Shown piece by piece: positions 1 to 11,688 of a DNA stretch of 64,000 bases (position 1 is the first letter of the stretch; each line of letters opens with the position of its first letter). This stretch comes from Dermatophagoides farinae (Eukaryota; Arthropoda; Arachnida; Sarcoptiformes; Pyroglyphidae), in the NCBI RefSeq assembly GCF_024713945.1, contig NC_134681.1:4875501-4939500 (forward strand). Reading direction: 5' to 3'. A program made the translations under genes and the position numbers. The notes under the pieces are model-generated. The model made no database searches. It was not told the DNA's origin and was given only the letters and a program-made list of their open reading frames with translations.

Positions 1-869
1 ACATTATTGTCGTAATATATGTATGGAATATATTAATTTGGAATTTTTATTATTATCGATTGATATAGCTATTACATTTACAAAATATTGATATTTAAAA
101 AAAAAAATGCAACAAGTATTTTCAAAATTGTATATTTACAAAAAAAAAATTTCTATCATAATCCATTCATAAACAATGTAATATTTGTTGAATCACACAC
201 ATGCATGTGTCGTATACAATAATTTGCCATTTCATAACAATTTTTTACTTTAATTATTGAACACTAGATGGCAATATTGTTTTTGAATGTTGAATAAAGA
301 ATAAAGAATCTTTAGTTTCTCATTTTTTGCCTATCCTGTGTTATTGTGTTGTCACTGTTGTTGTCATCATCGTTTGTTGTTGTTTGTTTGTTTGTTTGTT
401 GTTCAAAAGCCTGAGTTCATTCGCATTCATTTCGTGCTTGTTGTTTTTATTTATTTGGTCATTCATCAATTCTATTTTATCTTTGCTTTGTCAAGAATTT
501 CTTTTCATTCTCTCTCTCTCTTTATCTTTCCATTTTCATTCTGTAAAAGAAACGGAATCAACAAAACAAAACAATTATTTTCAACAACAATTTTCTGCAA
601 ATCATATATATAAATATAAATGGCCATGACGATCCTGATCATTTATTCAACCATATTATATATATATAATTTAATTGTATTTCATTAATTCAATCACCAA
701 AACAACAACAACAACAATGATGATGATGACGACGATGATAGCGACAATCGTATGTCAGCAACAATTATAATTGATAATAATGATGATGATGATGATTTAA
801 AATGAATGAAACGAAAAAAAAACCTTGTCTACCAAATTTTGAAGATGTTCGTCAATACCACAAACAACT

Positions 870-903
<34 letters not shown>

Positions 904-2493
904 ACAACAACAATAATGATAATGAAAATTCCTATTTTGGAAATATAAAAATGCTACCATATGTTTAAAGGCAAAAATTTCAATTTCATTCAAGAATTAT
1001 TAGAATCCGTAAGTTTTTTTTTTAATTCATTTTTCTTTTCACGTACATAGTATAGTTCACATCATCATCAAACGAAATGATTCTATTAGTTTTTTTTCCT
1101 AAAAAAAAATATCATGCGATGCTGTGTTATTTTATCCTTCATGTTTTTTTTTTTTTTTTTTGATAGAAAGTTGTGGTGGATCATCCTAATGACACTATCC
1201 TTTAAAAAGTATGGTATGTGTTATTCAATATTGGTTAGCTTTCTTGCTTGCTTGCTGGCTGGGTGACTCACACACATAAATATATATATACATGTATAAT
1301 AATATACAGAAAAAGATAGAAGATAGAAACAGAGCTAGAGTATATACGAAATGATGATGATGATGATGATGATGAAAGAAAGAAAGAGATACTTAATTTT
1401 TCTCAAAAAGAAAATGTTTTCGAGTTTGTTATTGTATGCTTCAATGTCTTTTTTTTTCTCATTCATTCATTCAATTGCCATGTAAGAAAACTTTGCTTCT
1501 CCATTTCGATGCACAATATATATAGTTTTTTCTCTGTATGATGTTGTCTGTCTGTATGATTTTTTTTTTGCCTGCTGGTTCCATTTGTTTCAACAACAAC
1601 AACAACAACAAAAAAAACATTCAATTGCTGCATTACTATGGTCCAATCGGGAACATATAAATCATTACAATGAATGAATTGCGCCCATTTTCACCATTAA
1701 CTACTATCTACTATTTGACGCAATAGTGTTGAAATTTCTTGTTGTTTTTTTCTTGTGTTTCATTAATACTGCTGTTGTTGCTGTTGCTGCTGCTGATTCT
1801 TTTTTTTAATAGTTATTTTCAATGTTTGTTACATTGTAAATCATGGATCATCCATATGGATGATTCTTCTGTATTTGTTGTTTTGTGTTGTTTTTCTGCA
1901 CTTAAATGAGCCGACAATATATATCGATGACATCCTTTTGGTATGTTTGTTTTTGTTTTTCTTATACGTTTATTGATCGATTGATTGATTGATTGATTGA
2001 TAATCATCAGATCAATGTAAAAAATTGATGATGAAAAATCATTTTTGTTTTTGTTTTGTTTACCATCCATCATAAAGAATTTGTCATCATAAGATTATTA
2101 TTATTATCAAACTGATTATAGTCAAGATGATTCACTGAGTGTTTTTGTTGGCTAGAAAAAAAGATTTTGATTAAATTCTATTTATTTTAGTGTAAATACC
2201 TATTACACTAAACAACCACTACTACTAAAACTCTGGATCTATCTGATTTCCGTGTTTATACACATTTGTTTTTTGTTTTTGTATTTTTCAATCTATAATT
2301 TCAAAGTTCAATCATTATCATCAATCAATCAATACACAATACATACATTTATTACATTTATATTCTAGTTTTTTTTAAAATATATCTTGTTGATTGTTTG
2401 AACATTCGAAATCATCATCATCATCATCACATTTATATATCCGTGTATATCAATGTTGATTTTGTTTTTTTGTTCTGCTATATTTATATATTT

Positions 2494-2537
<44 letters not shown>

Positions 2538-3995
2538 ACTGTATACAGTATGTTTACCCAGAATATTATATATATATTGTTAAAGTGATAGTGAATATAG
2601 AGATAGTAGACAGCGAAAAAAAAAAAAAAACAAAACAAAACAGAGGCAACGAAATGAAATGAAATGAAAAAAAAATTCATTCGAGGACATCGCCCTTGTC
2701 GCATTTGCTATGATAATAATGATAACGATAATGATCATCATCATCATCATCATCATCAGCAACGACAATATCATTCAACACATATCAAAACATTGACAAA
2801 CAATCTTTCTCTTTCTATCCAGTTTTTTTTATTATTATTATTATTATTCCATGTTTTGATGATTTAAAACCTAATGAATGAATGAATGAAAGAGATTTAT
2901 TTTTTTTCCAATGTTTTTTTTATGTTGACATTGATGATTTTTTTTTTTTTGGTCTACCCAATCAGTAAGTGAGAACAGTATGCACCAACACACGAGACAA
3001 TACCAGACTGAATAACAAACTGGTAGCATTATTCGTTGATCATCATCATAAGCAATAAAAAAAAGCCAAAACAACAATAATTGTGATTTGTTTCCGTTTT
3101 TTTTCGATGATGATGATGATGAATCCGAATATTTTCAAACTTCATTTATGTGCTGATGATGAATCTATACATAAAAAATGTGAATACAGAGTATATGAAA
3201 AATCATTATCCGAATGATGATAATGATTACATACAACTCACATGATGTTTATCTGAAATATTTGGTTTTCTTTATATTTTTTGGTCAATCATTCCATCCG
3301 AAATGTTAATGGTGAAACTTGTAAATAAATTTGTGCGTGTGTGTGTGTGTGTGTGTGTCACATCCAATCTATCAATGGTAATAATATTTGAACAATTTTG
3401 GATCATTGAAAATATTTTTATCATCATCGTCATCATCATCATCATCAGTACCGTGTGTTGAATAATTTTTTTTCCTATTTTGTTGTCAGATGATGAGCAA
3501 CAACAATATATTAAATATATAATGAGAATGTGAAACAAACTAACCTAAACATAACGGACCATTAACATTATGATAATGATATTATCATCATCATCATCAT
3601 TATCATTTGTCCAGGTATAAATATATATTTATAATCATTCACATAATTTGAATGGTTGATGATTGTGAACAAATGTGAATTGAGAAAATTTTTTTATGGT
3701 TCCATTTGTGGCAGTATGTGTTTAAATTTTTCTGCATTCAAATGAAATAATAACAGTTTTTTTCCCTTCATTTCATTCATTCATTTATTTATTATTAAAA
3801 CGATGTAAATATACACATTTTTGGCTATTTGCTATTTTGAATTTTTTTTTTAGTTTTGGTTTTGGTTTTACATGTACCGAGAAATAACGAGATAGCGAGA
3901 GAGAGAGAAGAGTGAATGAATGGATATTTTTCTTTGCATTCATTAACTACGATTCGCTTGATGTGACAATCAATCGACTATGATTTGGTAATTTT

Positions 3996-4027
<32 letters not shown>

Positions 4028-5199
4028 GTTTTGTTGTCACCAAATAGAAAAGACAATAACTTTGATCCAATAAGTTTGGTAGGTGTGTGTGTATGTTTTA
4101 ATCATCTCGAACTGGTTTTTCTTCTTTTGTCGTTGATGAAAATTATTATTGATTAATAATTAATCTGATAATAGAAAAGAAAGAAAAAAATTTATATTGA
4201 AATTATACATTGCATCAACCATTCATAGAGATTAAATTACCATCCTTTTTTTCAATTTGTGAGAACAGGTGAGAGAGAGAGAGAATGAGAAAGACAGATA
4301 GATTTTTCCATCAACAATTGGACGTCTTTTTTTCTCTTTTTTTTTGCTGATTATTTTGATTTCGAATGTTTTTTTTTGCACATATATATTTGACATTTTC
4401 TCGTCAACTCGAAAGATAAATTGGAACACGAATTCGATATTAGTCGAAGGAGAGAAATAGAGAGAGAGAAAAAAAAGCGACAAACAAAAAAAATGAATAC
4501 TTACCACTGTTGTGTGAATTGATCATCATCAAACAGTGGCAAACAAAATCTTATTATGCAAAAAATTTGAAAGAAAAAGAAATCTCTCAAATCTAATCAC
4601 AATCACAATGTTGTCATGAAACGGTTTTTGTTTTGCATGTTGCTGTTGTTGATACACGTTTTATGCAATCCTTTAGAGTCTATTTATTTTCTTTCTTTTA
4701 CTTTCATTTTTTTCTGCATTGAGAAACAATATATATAAAAAAAAATTACGATGACAACAACAATTACAACAAAGTGTGTGAGTAAGTGAGCAAAAGTGTA
4801 ATTGTCTCTATCATTACATTTCATCCGAAATCGATTCATTATATATTTTTTTTTCTTCTCGTCCATTCCAAAAATACATGATTATCATCACGAATTTTCA
4901 CATTATATTCGACACTATTTATCGGTCGAAAATTGAATTTTTTTTTCGCCTCTTCTTTCTCTATCTCACTATTTTTGGTCATTCAATATATTTGTTCAAA
5001 ATTTTAGTTGGAAAAAAATGGACATAAAAAAAGTACACCTGTATTTGATTTTTTTTTGTGTTTGTTTGTTTTCACACAATGAACATATATATATAAAAAT
5101 GTTAAACACAAGTGTAAAGGCATTTCAAATTTTAAATCAAAAAAATGGTTGATGGTTGATTTTTTCTGTTTTGTTTTGTTTTGTTTTTTTGCAATTTAG
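1..5199. other. Upstream non-coding region of the kinase gene
   Basis: No convincing coding region was found. The stretch holds ATG/CAT, CAA, TG and AATG microsatellites and poly-T tracts, and open frames here are simple-repeat translations. A possible leader exon ends at a GTAAGT donor at 1009, and a good acceptor (T-rich tract, then CAATTTAG) ends at 5199, just before the first coding exon of the kinase. These could bound a 4.2 kb 5'-UTR intron, but no transcript evidence is available. Confidence 0.5.
2497..2534. repeat. (TG)19 microsatellite
   Basis: Perfect dinucleotide run, seen directly. Confidence 0.97.
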
Positions 5200-5288
5200 C
5201 ATGTTCACAAATCAGCAACAATCATTTTTTTTGGCAGTGATTTTTTTTTCACTCCCCCATCCCATGAACAACAACAACAACAATAACA
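5200..5288 (+). other. Probable 5' UTR part of the first DCLK coding exon
   Basis: A T-rich tract ending in CAATTTAG precedes position 5200 and looks like a 3' splice site. Between it and the ATG at 5289 are other ATGs in different frames, so upstream ORFs may affect initiation. This is inferred. Confidence 0.4.
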
Positions 5289-5753
5289 ATGTCACCGCAG
5301 ATATTGAATGTAAAACGGCCATTATTGGCAACTACAACTAATGTATCGACAACTACAACAACAAAAACAACAAGACGATCATCACAATCACAACCACAAT
5401 CACTTCATAATCATAATCAAAATCAATTCAACAGTATAGAAATGACAGATCATCAAAATGAAGGATCATCGACGCCACCACCACCACCACCATCATCATC
5501 ATCACCTAATACCTCTTCAACATCATCAACAATAATGGTAACATCATTACCAGCATTATCAATGAAAAAATCAACAACAACAACATCGACAACAAAAACT
5601 ATGGTAAAAAAACGATCCAAGTCAGCATTCCGTTGTCGATTCTTTGTAAATGGTGATCGTCATTTTATTGGCATTTATTATGTTATTAATATTGATCGTT
5701 TACGTACACTTGATTCATTATGTCGTGAATTATCAAGAATACTGGTTAATGTG
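5289..5753 (+). CDS. DCLK: DCLK exon 1 (N-tail and first half of DCX1)
   Basis: 155 codons, ending in phase 0 at a GTAAGT donor. A Thr/Ser/Gln-rich tail with a proline run leads into the DCX1 core with NGDRHF and [10 protein letters not shown]. Confidence 0.88.
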
Positions 5754-8700
5754 GTAAGTGTTTTTGTTTTTGTTTTTTTTTCTTGGAACATTTTTTTTCT
5801 AATCTAATTCTATTCCACAATGATATTGATGACCGTGCTAGTGTATCACATATATATTCACATTTATCAATCTTGATTCATTTTATTATTATTTCCATTC
5901 TTTAAATGGTTATGGTATTTTTTTTTTAGCCAGCATATACCTGATAGCGTAGGTGGTCGAACAGCTTTTTTTTATTGATAATTACAATTTTTAATGCATA
6001 TCTAAATCAAAATTGAATTCAATAATGATGATGAACATCACCATTACATCTCCCTTATTTGTCGATTTTTTTTTCTTCAATTCTTAGATAGTGTTTTTGT
6101 TTCCAGTGTAATTTATTAATTTGTCATTCATACAATTATTCTGATTTGTTTCCTTCTTTATCCACCCTCTTATATCCGACTTTTTGAATTGAATGCTTGT
6201 TTATTTCTACCCACCATTCATTTTATTCATTGTTTTTGTTTTTGTTTCTGTTTCTGTTTTTTTTTCGTATATTTCAATACACATTGGACGCCTCTTCATT
6301 TACGGTTTTTTTTACGACCACGAACAACTAACACCATCATTGGTCATCATCATCATTCTTGAAACGATGATCGACGACACAACCACAATGATGATTGGCA
6401 ATAATAGAAAACCTTACCATCTGGTGTACGAATCATATTCAATTGTAATGATGGAATGAAAATTAATTCTATTCAACAATTTCGTCATAATGAAAATTAT
6501 TGTTGCTCATCAAATGAACATTTTATACGTTTAGATTATATTACAATTGCTGATGGAAATAATTCATTTTCAATAAATGATCGACAATCAACATCACCTG
6601 AACCGAAAAATTTACTAATAATAAATAATTCGATGACAACTACGGCAGCTAAGCAACAACAACAACAACAGCAACAGCAACAGCAACAAAAACAACAACA
6701 ACAATCACGAACACCTTTAGCTAAACGCCGTGTCGATAGTGGTGGCAATATTTCCGGTAATAATAATAATAATAATAATAATACAACAATGATGACAACC
6801 TCATCGACAGCATCATCAACACAAACATTATCCACATCAACAACAACAATGACAACAACAACAATGTCTTCAAATTCATTACAATATTGTGCATTTAGGC
6901 CAAAATTGGTCGCCTTATTACGTGGATCATGTCGTGCTGTACCATCAATGCGGCCATCACGACGTGTATTTCGTTTTTTGTTCAATCATCGTATTGCACA
7001 AAATTATGAACAATTGTTAAATGAAATATCGAAATCGGTCAAATTGAATGTTGGTGCCGTACATCGTATATATGGTCTTTCATCATCGAAAAAGGTTTCT
7101 TTTTTTATTTTTATTACTTCTAAAATAATAAAAATGTTTTTTTTTTGTTGTTGTTATTGTAGATAACCTGTTTGAATGATCTTTATGATGATGAATATGT
7201 CTATCTGGTATATGGCCGTGCGGAAAAATGCAATATTAACGATTTTTTGCTCGACGAATATGGTATATATTTGACATTTTTTTTTTTGACAAAAAAAACG
7301 AAATTAACTCTCTTCTCACGATTTTTTTTCTTTTTGTTTATTTTCATTGATACATACATATAGAACAACGAGAAATCTGTTCAATTGTTGGCGTTAGTTA
7401 TCTAACATCATATTATGAAAACATTAATAATCATAGTCTTAATTTGAATAATATCAATATCCATAATAATAATAATGGTAAATCAAAATTACCACCACTG
7501 CCACCGTTATCATTATCAGCAAAGATGGCTGCAATGACAAAAAATCGTAAAGTTGTCCGATATTGTGATGATATTAATAATAATAATGATAATAATAATA
7601 ATAATGTTTCAATCAACAATAATCGTCGACGTTTTCAATCGAAAAAATTCAATACAACAACTCGTAGCAATCGTAATCGTAATAATAATGCTCGAAATAA
7701 TATTGGCCATACAAAACAATCTAAAAATTCAGATTGTTGCAATAATAATAATAATAATGATGACGATGATGATGATGATAATGACATTAAAGCATATTCT
7801 TTACCAAGAAATTTTTGCATCCACAATGATGATGATGACAGAAACAACAACAATAATAATAACAATAACAATAACAAATGTAAAAATGATATGAAAAATT
7901 TTAATCATCATCATCCAAATTCTTGTCATTCATTATCATTAGATAATAATGATTTGATTGATTCTGATGGTGATGATGATGATAATAATAAAGAGAATAA
8001 TATTGAACTATTGAATATGAATGAACGTACACCAACTAATGGCCATCATCATCATAATCAACATAAATTTGATGATCAAGATGAAGAATCAGAAAATTAT
8101 AATTGTAATTCAATAACAATGCTCACATCGATCGATGATGATTATGATAATGATTATGCAGTTATTATTGCTGACAATAATTATAATGATGATGATGAAT
8201 ATCAGCAAAAACGAAAATTGCCATTGGAAAATGAAAATATTGGCTCAATATCATCATCATCATATGATCAAAATTCCAATCGTTCAAATGGTAGCGATCA
8301 AAATATGATAATTTCTAATACAAATGGTACGAAAATTGATGATCAATCAGGTCGTTCATATTCTAGTTCGAATTCAAGTCTAGTCTTTGTTGATAATAAT
8401 CAAAAACATCATGGATCTAATCAACATCATCATCATAATCATATTAATCAACAATCAATGAAGCCAAATACAAATCAATCAATTTCAAATTGTGATTATA
8501 GATCATCCTCTATGACAACGTCAACATCAACTACATCGACCAATACAAGCCAAAATCAAGGAATTTTTATTCAAAGTAATGGCAGCAGTACACCTGGTGG
8601 TGCATCATCCATAAGTTGTTCGGAGGATTTTTCTTTCACATCGATAGATGTAAATAATTCCAACACATTGAATAATGATGAACAACAAAACTTTTATTCT

Positions 8701-10429
8701 GATAATGATGATGATGATGAATCAGTATCGATTGATGATGGACAATCGATTGTTAAATCTAATAACAACAATCTTTCTAAATCTCAACAACAAAATAGCA
8801 ACGATTCTGATTCTGATCTATCATCAACATCTTCATTTTCTAGTCTTTCACGTGTAATTCCAGCTGTTCAACAGTGCCAACGATCTGTTAACATTAGCAA
8901 AAACGATGATAAAATTTCAAAACCAAAGGCAGCGAATCCAAAACTTAAATCTAAAGGTCAATCACCGGCAACATCACTATCTACGACGAATACCAAAACA
9001 AATTCCATAAATCTTACAAAAGCAGCTAATATCAAACAACGAGCAGCTAATCGAATGGCCGTTTTACCCAGAAATCAAATGGTCACTGCAGCAAAGAATA
9101 CGAAAGTGGGCAGCAAATCATCGAATGTAAATGTTTCTCCACAAGCTTCGCAAAACCATAATCGTAGTCCAAGCCATCGTATTGGTTCTGGAAGTCGAAA
9201 TTCGACCGGATCACAGCCAAACACGCCAGTTAAAAAGAAAATACCAGCCGGATATCAATCTCAACAGCCACAACAACAACGTCGTGCACCAGTTCTAACC
9301 ACAATACCGGCTGCAACAAAATTTCAGCCAAAAAAAGAAGTTGATGAAATATATTTTGTCGACAAATCTATTGGTGATGGTAAATTTGGTGTCGTATACA
9401 CTTGTATTCATCGTGAAACAACGGCAAAGTTTTGCATTGAAAGTAGTCAATAAATATACTATGCAGCAAGTTTTTTCATTACCAAAAACGTCTTCATCAT
9501 CATCATCTGGTCATAATAATTATACGGATAAATCAAATGATCCTGCCAATGCTGAAGTAGCAATTCTTAGTCGTGTAAACCATCCGAATATTGTTCGACT
9601 TTATGATCATTTCAATTATGTTGATCAATGTTATTTAGTACTTGAATTACTTCAGGTTTGAATTAATTATTTATATCAAATGATCTTATCACTAAAAACT
9701 TTCTGTTTTTGTTTTCATTACATCTAATTTAGGGCGGCGATCTTTTCGATGCCATTACTGTTGCATCTCGTTATACGGAAGCTGAATCAGCATTAATGAT
9801 TAGCGATCTTTTGAATGCTTTGTACTATCTACATCAAATGAACATTGTTCATCGTGATATAAAACTAGAGAATTTGCTAGTTTCCTATGTGCCAATACCA
9901 TTGAATGATAATAATAGTCCTAATAATGATGAAACAATCAATAATCGAAATCAACAACGGCAATATCGTCGTATGATTAAATTGGCGGATTTTGGACTTG
10001 CCGTCGAAGTTGAACCAGGTGAAAAATTATACACCGTTTGTGGTACGCCTACATATGTTGCACCGGAAATTTTATTAGAAATTGGTTATTCATTTCCTGT
10101 GGATATTTGGGCTGCCGGTGTTATACTATACATACTTCTATCAGGTCAACCACCATTTGCGAATGAAGAAAATGATCAAGGTTCAATTGTTTGATCAGAT
10201 AATATCCGGAAATTTTGATCTTATTGGACCACAATGGCGACATATATCCGCTTCAGCTAAATGTATGATACATTCAATGTTGGTTGTTACACAAACAAAA
10301 CGTATTACTGCTCAACAAATTTTGAATCATCGATGGCTTTTACAACATACTAGTAATAGTAATAATCAATCAATCAAATCAAAATCATCTGCCGATCAGC
10401 TAGCCAATGATTATCTGAATTTATCATGA
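5289..10429 (+). CDS. DCLK: Doublecortin-like kinase, five coding exons
   Basis: Microtubule-associated Ser/Thr kinase: tandem doublecortin domains bind microtubules and the C-terminal CaMK-type kinase phosphorylates substrates. The model joins 5289-5753, 6408-7094, 7163-7262, 7364-9655 and 9733-10429. That is 4,241 bases; after discounting one extra base near 9425 and one near 10183 it is exactly 1,413 codons. DCX1 is about residues 111-202 ([15 protein letters not shown]), DCX2 about 318-410 ([28 protein letters not shown]). An Asn/Asp/Ser-rich linker of about 655 residues follows. The kinase starts near 1080: P-loop [13 protein letters not shown] lysine, [15 protein letters not shown], then [15 protein letters not shown], which is typical of DCLK. 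Human DCLK1 is about 740 residues, so the excess is mostly linker. The start is the first ATG in frame before DCX1; upstream the frame closes. The two frame breaks look technical, but a pseudogene is not excluded. Confidence 0.9.
5754..6407 (+). other. DCLK intron 1
   Basis: 654 bases, GTAAGT to AATAG. AT-rich with nothing else recognisable. The acceptor was placed because the next codons (K-T-L-P-S-G-V-R) continue DCX1 in frame. Confidence 0.8.
6408..7094 (+). CDS. DCLK: DCLK exon 2 (end of DCX1, spacer, most of DCX2)
   Basis: 229 codons in phase 0. DCX1 finishes with [11 protein letters not shown] and DYITI. A poly-Gln, poly-Asn and Thr/Ser spacer follows, then DCX2 from [11 protein letters not shown] to SSSKK. 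The donor is GTTTCT, a weak match, but the next exon continues DCX2 exactly. Confidence 0.88.
7163..7262 (+). CDS. DCLK: DCLK exon 3 (end of DCX2)
   Basis: 100 bases after a 68-base intron. Encodes [18 protein letters not shown] and on to LLDEY, and ends in phase 1 before GTATAT. Confidence 0.87.
7364..9655 (+). CDS. DCLK: DCLK exon 4 (long linker and kinase N-lobe)
   Basis: 2,292 bases after a 101-base intron. Most is a low-complexity linker with Asn, Asp, Ser and His runs; its final part is Lys/Pro/Ser-rich and resembles a basic tail before kinases. The kinase begins near 9337 with P-loop GDGKFGVV. The frame is broken between about 9415 and 9431 by one extra base, then continues with the ALKVV lysine (codon at 9440), an inserted Ser/Asn loop, the alpha-C Glu (AEVAIL), HPNIVRL and LVLELLQ. 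The exon ends at 9655 before GTTTGA. Confidence 0.88.
9733..10429 (+). CDS. DCLK: DCLK exon 5 (kinase C-lobe and tail)
   Basis: Follows a 77-base intron. Starts [12 protein letters not shown] is at 9850-9858, the DFG Asp codon at 9988, APE at 10060-10068. [16 protein letters not shown] and PPF follow. One extra base near 10178-10186 shifts the frame before LFDQIISG. The tail ends with TGA at 10427-10429. Confidence 0.88.
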
Positions 10430-10554
10430 ATTTAATTTTCTCTTTTTTTATGAAATTGAAATTTTTTATGTTTTGCTTTTCCTTCTTGATTATAATGAAT
10501 TTTCGTGATTTTTTTGTTTGTTTCAATTCTTGATTGACGATCATATATCAATCA

Positions 10555-10592
10555 AATAAACCAATATCGAAACGAAACAAATTTCAATAAAT
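10555..10592 (+). terminator. Candidate DCLK polyadenylation signals
   Basis: AATAAA at 10555-10560 and again at 10587-10592, about 130-165 bases after the stop. In such AT-rich DNA the motif is common by chance. Confidence 0.45.
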
Positions 10593-11022
10593 AAATGAAA
10601 AAAAAAAAAATTAAATTGAATCCAAATTTTGGATTTTATTCTCTCCATTTAATTTATTTTTTTAGCTTTTTCAACAATTTCTAAATGTTTTTTTTTGTAC
10701 AATTCGAACAATTATTATCGATTTCATTGATCATGATTGAATTCATATAACATGGTATTACATATATTCTGTATTATAAATAATCAACAATTTGTCTGTC
10801 TGTGTAAATGGACATATAAGCATTATAAGTGATGAAATATTTTCCATTTTTTTTTGCACATAAATATGATGATGATTGACATTGGGCAAAAAAAATTAAT
10901 AAAAAATAGTGATGTGTGGATGTGACATTGTGTTTGTGTAGGTGTGTATACAGTACATTTGTGTCAGTTTTTTTTCATGTTTGTTTGTTTGTTTTCAGGC
11001 AACTAATCTTTATATTCATATA

Positions 11023-11028
11023 TTTATT
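11023..11028 (-). terminator. Candidate CUB-gene polyadenylation signal
   Basis: TTTATT on plus, AATAAA on minus, about 350 bases beyond the CUB-gene stop. Other copies exist nearby, so this is only a candidate. Confidence 0.25.
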
Positions 11029-11375
11029 TATATTTAGTTTATAATTTCAACTTTTTTTCACTAAAAAATTGAATTGAATCTGTTTTCATTTTCTTTTTTT
11101 TTGTTTTGCTTTGCTCTGTGGACAATCGGACAATATCTGACTTTGTTTTTAATGAAGAATAACGTTCAAAATGATTGATAAAAATATATTATGAAACAAT
11201 AATAAAAATAATAATGATGATCCAATATTGATAATGATAACAGATTGTCGTTCTGATGATGATGACAATGTTTTCATTGTTTTGATCGTTTTTGATTTTT
11301 GATGATTTTCTATCAAGAAGAAGAAGAAAAAAACAGAATTTCAGTGTAAAAGAATTAATATAAAAAAAAATAAAT

Positions 11376-11688
11376 TTAGAATTTTGTACCATTTATATTT
11401 TCATTCTGTTGTTGATGATTGTTGTCCATTGATGATGATGATGATGATGATGATAATGATGGCGATGATGATGACGATGATGATGATGATGGTGAATAAC
11501 GAAATTCGTAGTTTGCTTTGAAACCAGTACCATCAAAACGTCCATTAGATTTGAATGTAACACGAAAAAAATCACCATCCGATTCGATTGATTTTGGATG
11601 TTTTAGGCCACAATGTCTAAATACACGACGATCGGCCGTATATACGTTTGAGAATTCAACATAATCACTTGCCGTTTCCAATGTACAT
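11376..11688 (-). CDS. sol-1: CUB gene exon 11 (end of CUB4, C-terminus)
   Basis: CTLETASDYVEFSNV, FRHCGLK, FFRVTFKSNG and GTGFKANYEFRY finish CUB4. A Ser run and a short Asn/Gln tail end at TAA (11376-11378). No membrane span in this frame; a hydrophobic stretch exists just beyond in another frame, so the true end may differ. Confidence 0.82.

Larger units (their letters stand above)
10430..11375. other. Convergent 3' intergenic region
   Basis: 946 bases between the stop codons of the kinase gene (plus) and the CUB gene (minus). It must hold both 3' UTRs. AT-rich, with several AATAAA and TTTATT motifs and no coding sequence that I trust. Confidence 0.7.

Noticed and set aside
327-629. 100-codon plus-strand frame
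   Set aside because: Cys/Leu/Phe-rich translation of TTG and TC repeats; no domain, no splice context.
6536-6985. 149-codon minus-strand frame
   Set aside because: Antisense shadow of DCLK exon 2; its Cys and Val runs come from the CAA and ACA repeats of the real exon.
7553-7894. Met/Ile-rich frame inside DCLK exon 4
   Set aside because: Out-of-frame reading of the AAT/GAT repeats of the kinase linker.
11189-11392. 67-codon minus frame beyond the CUB stop
   Set aside because: Not in frame with CUB4 and mostly hydrophobic AT-rich translation; kept only as a possible alternative C-terminus.
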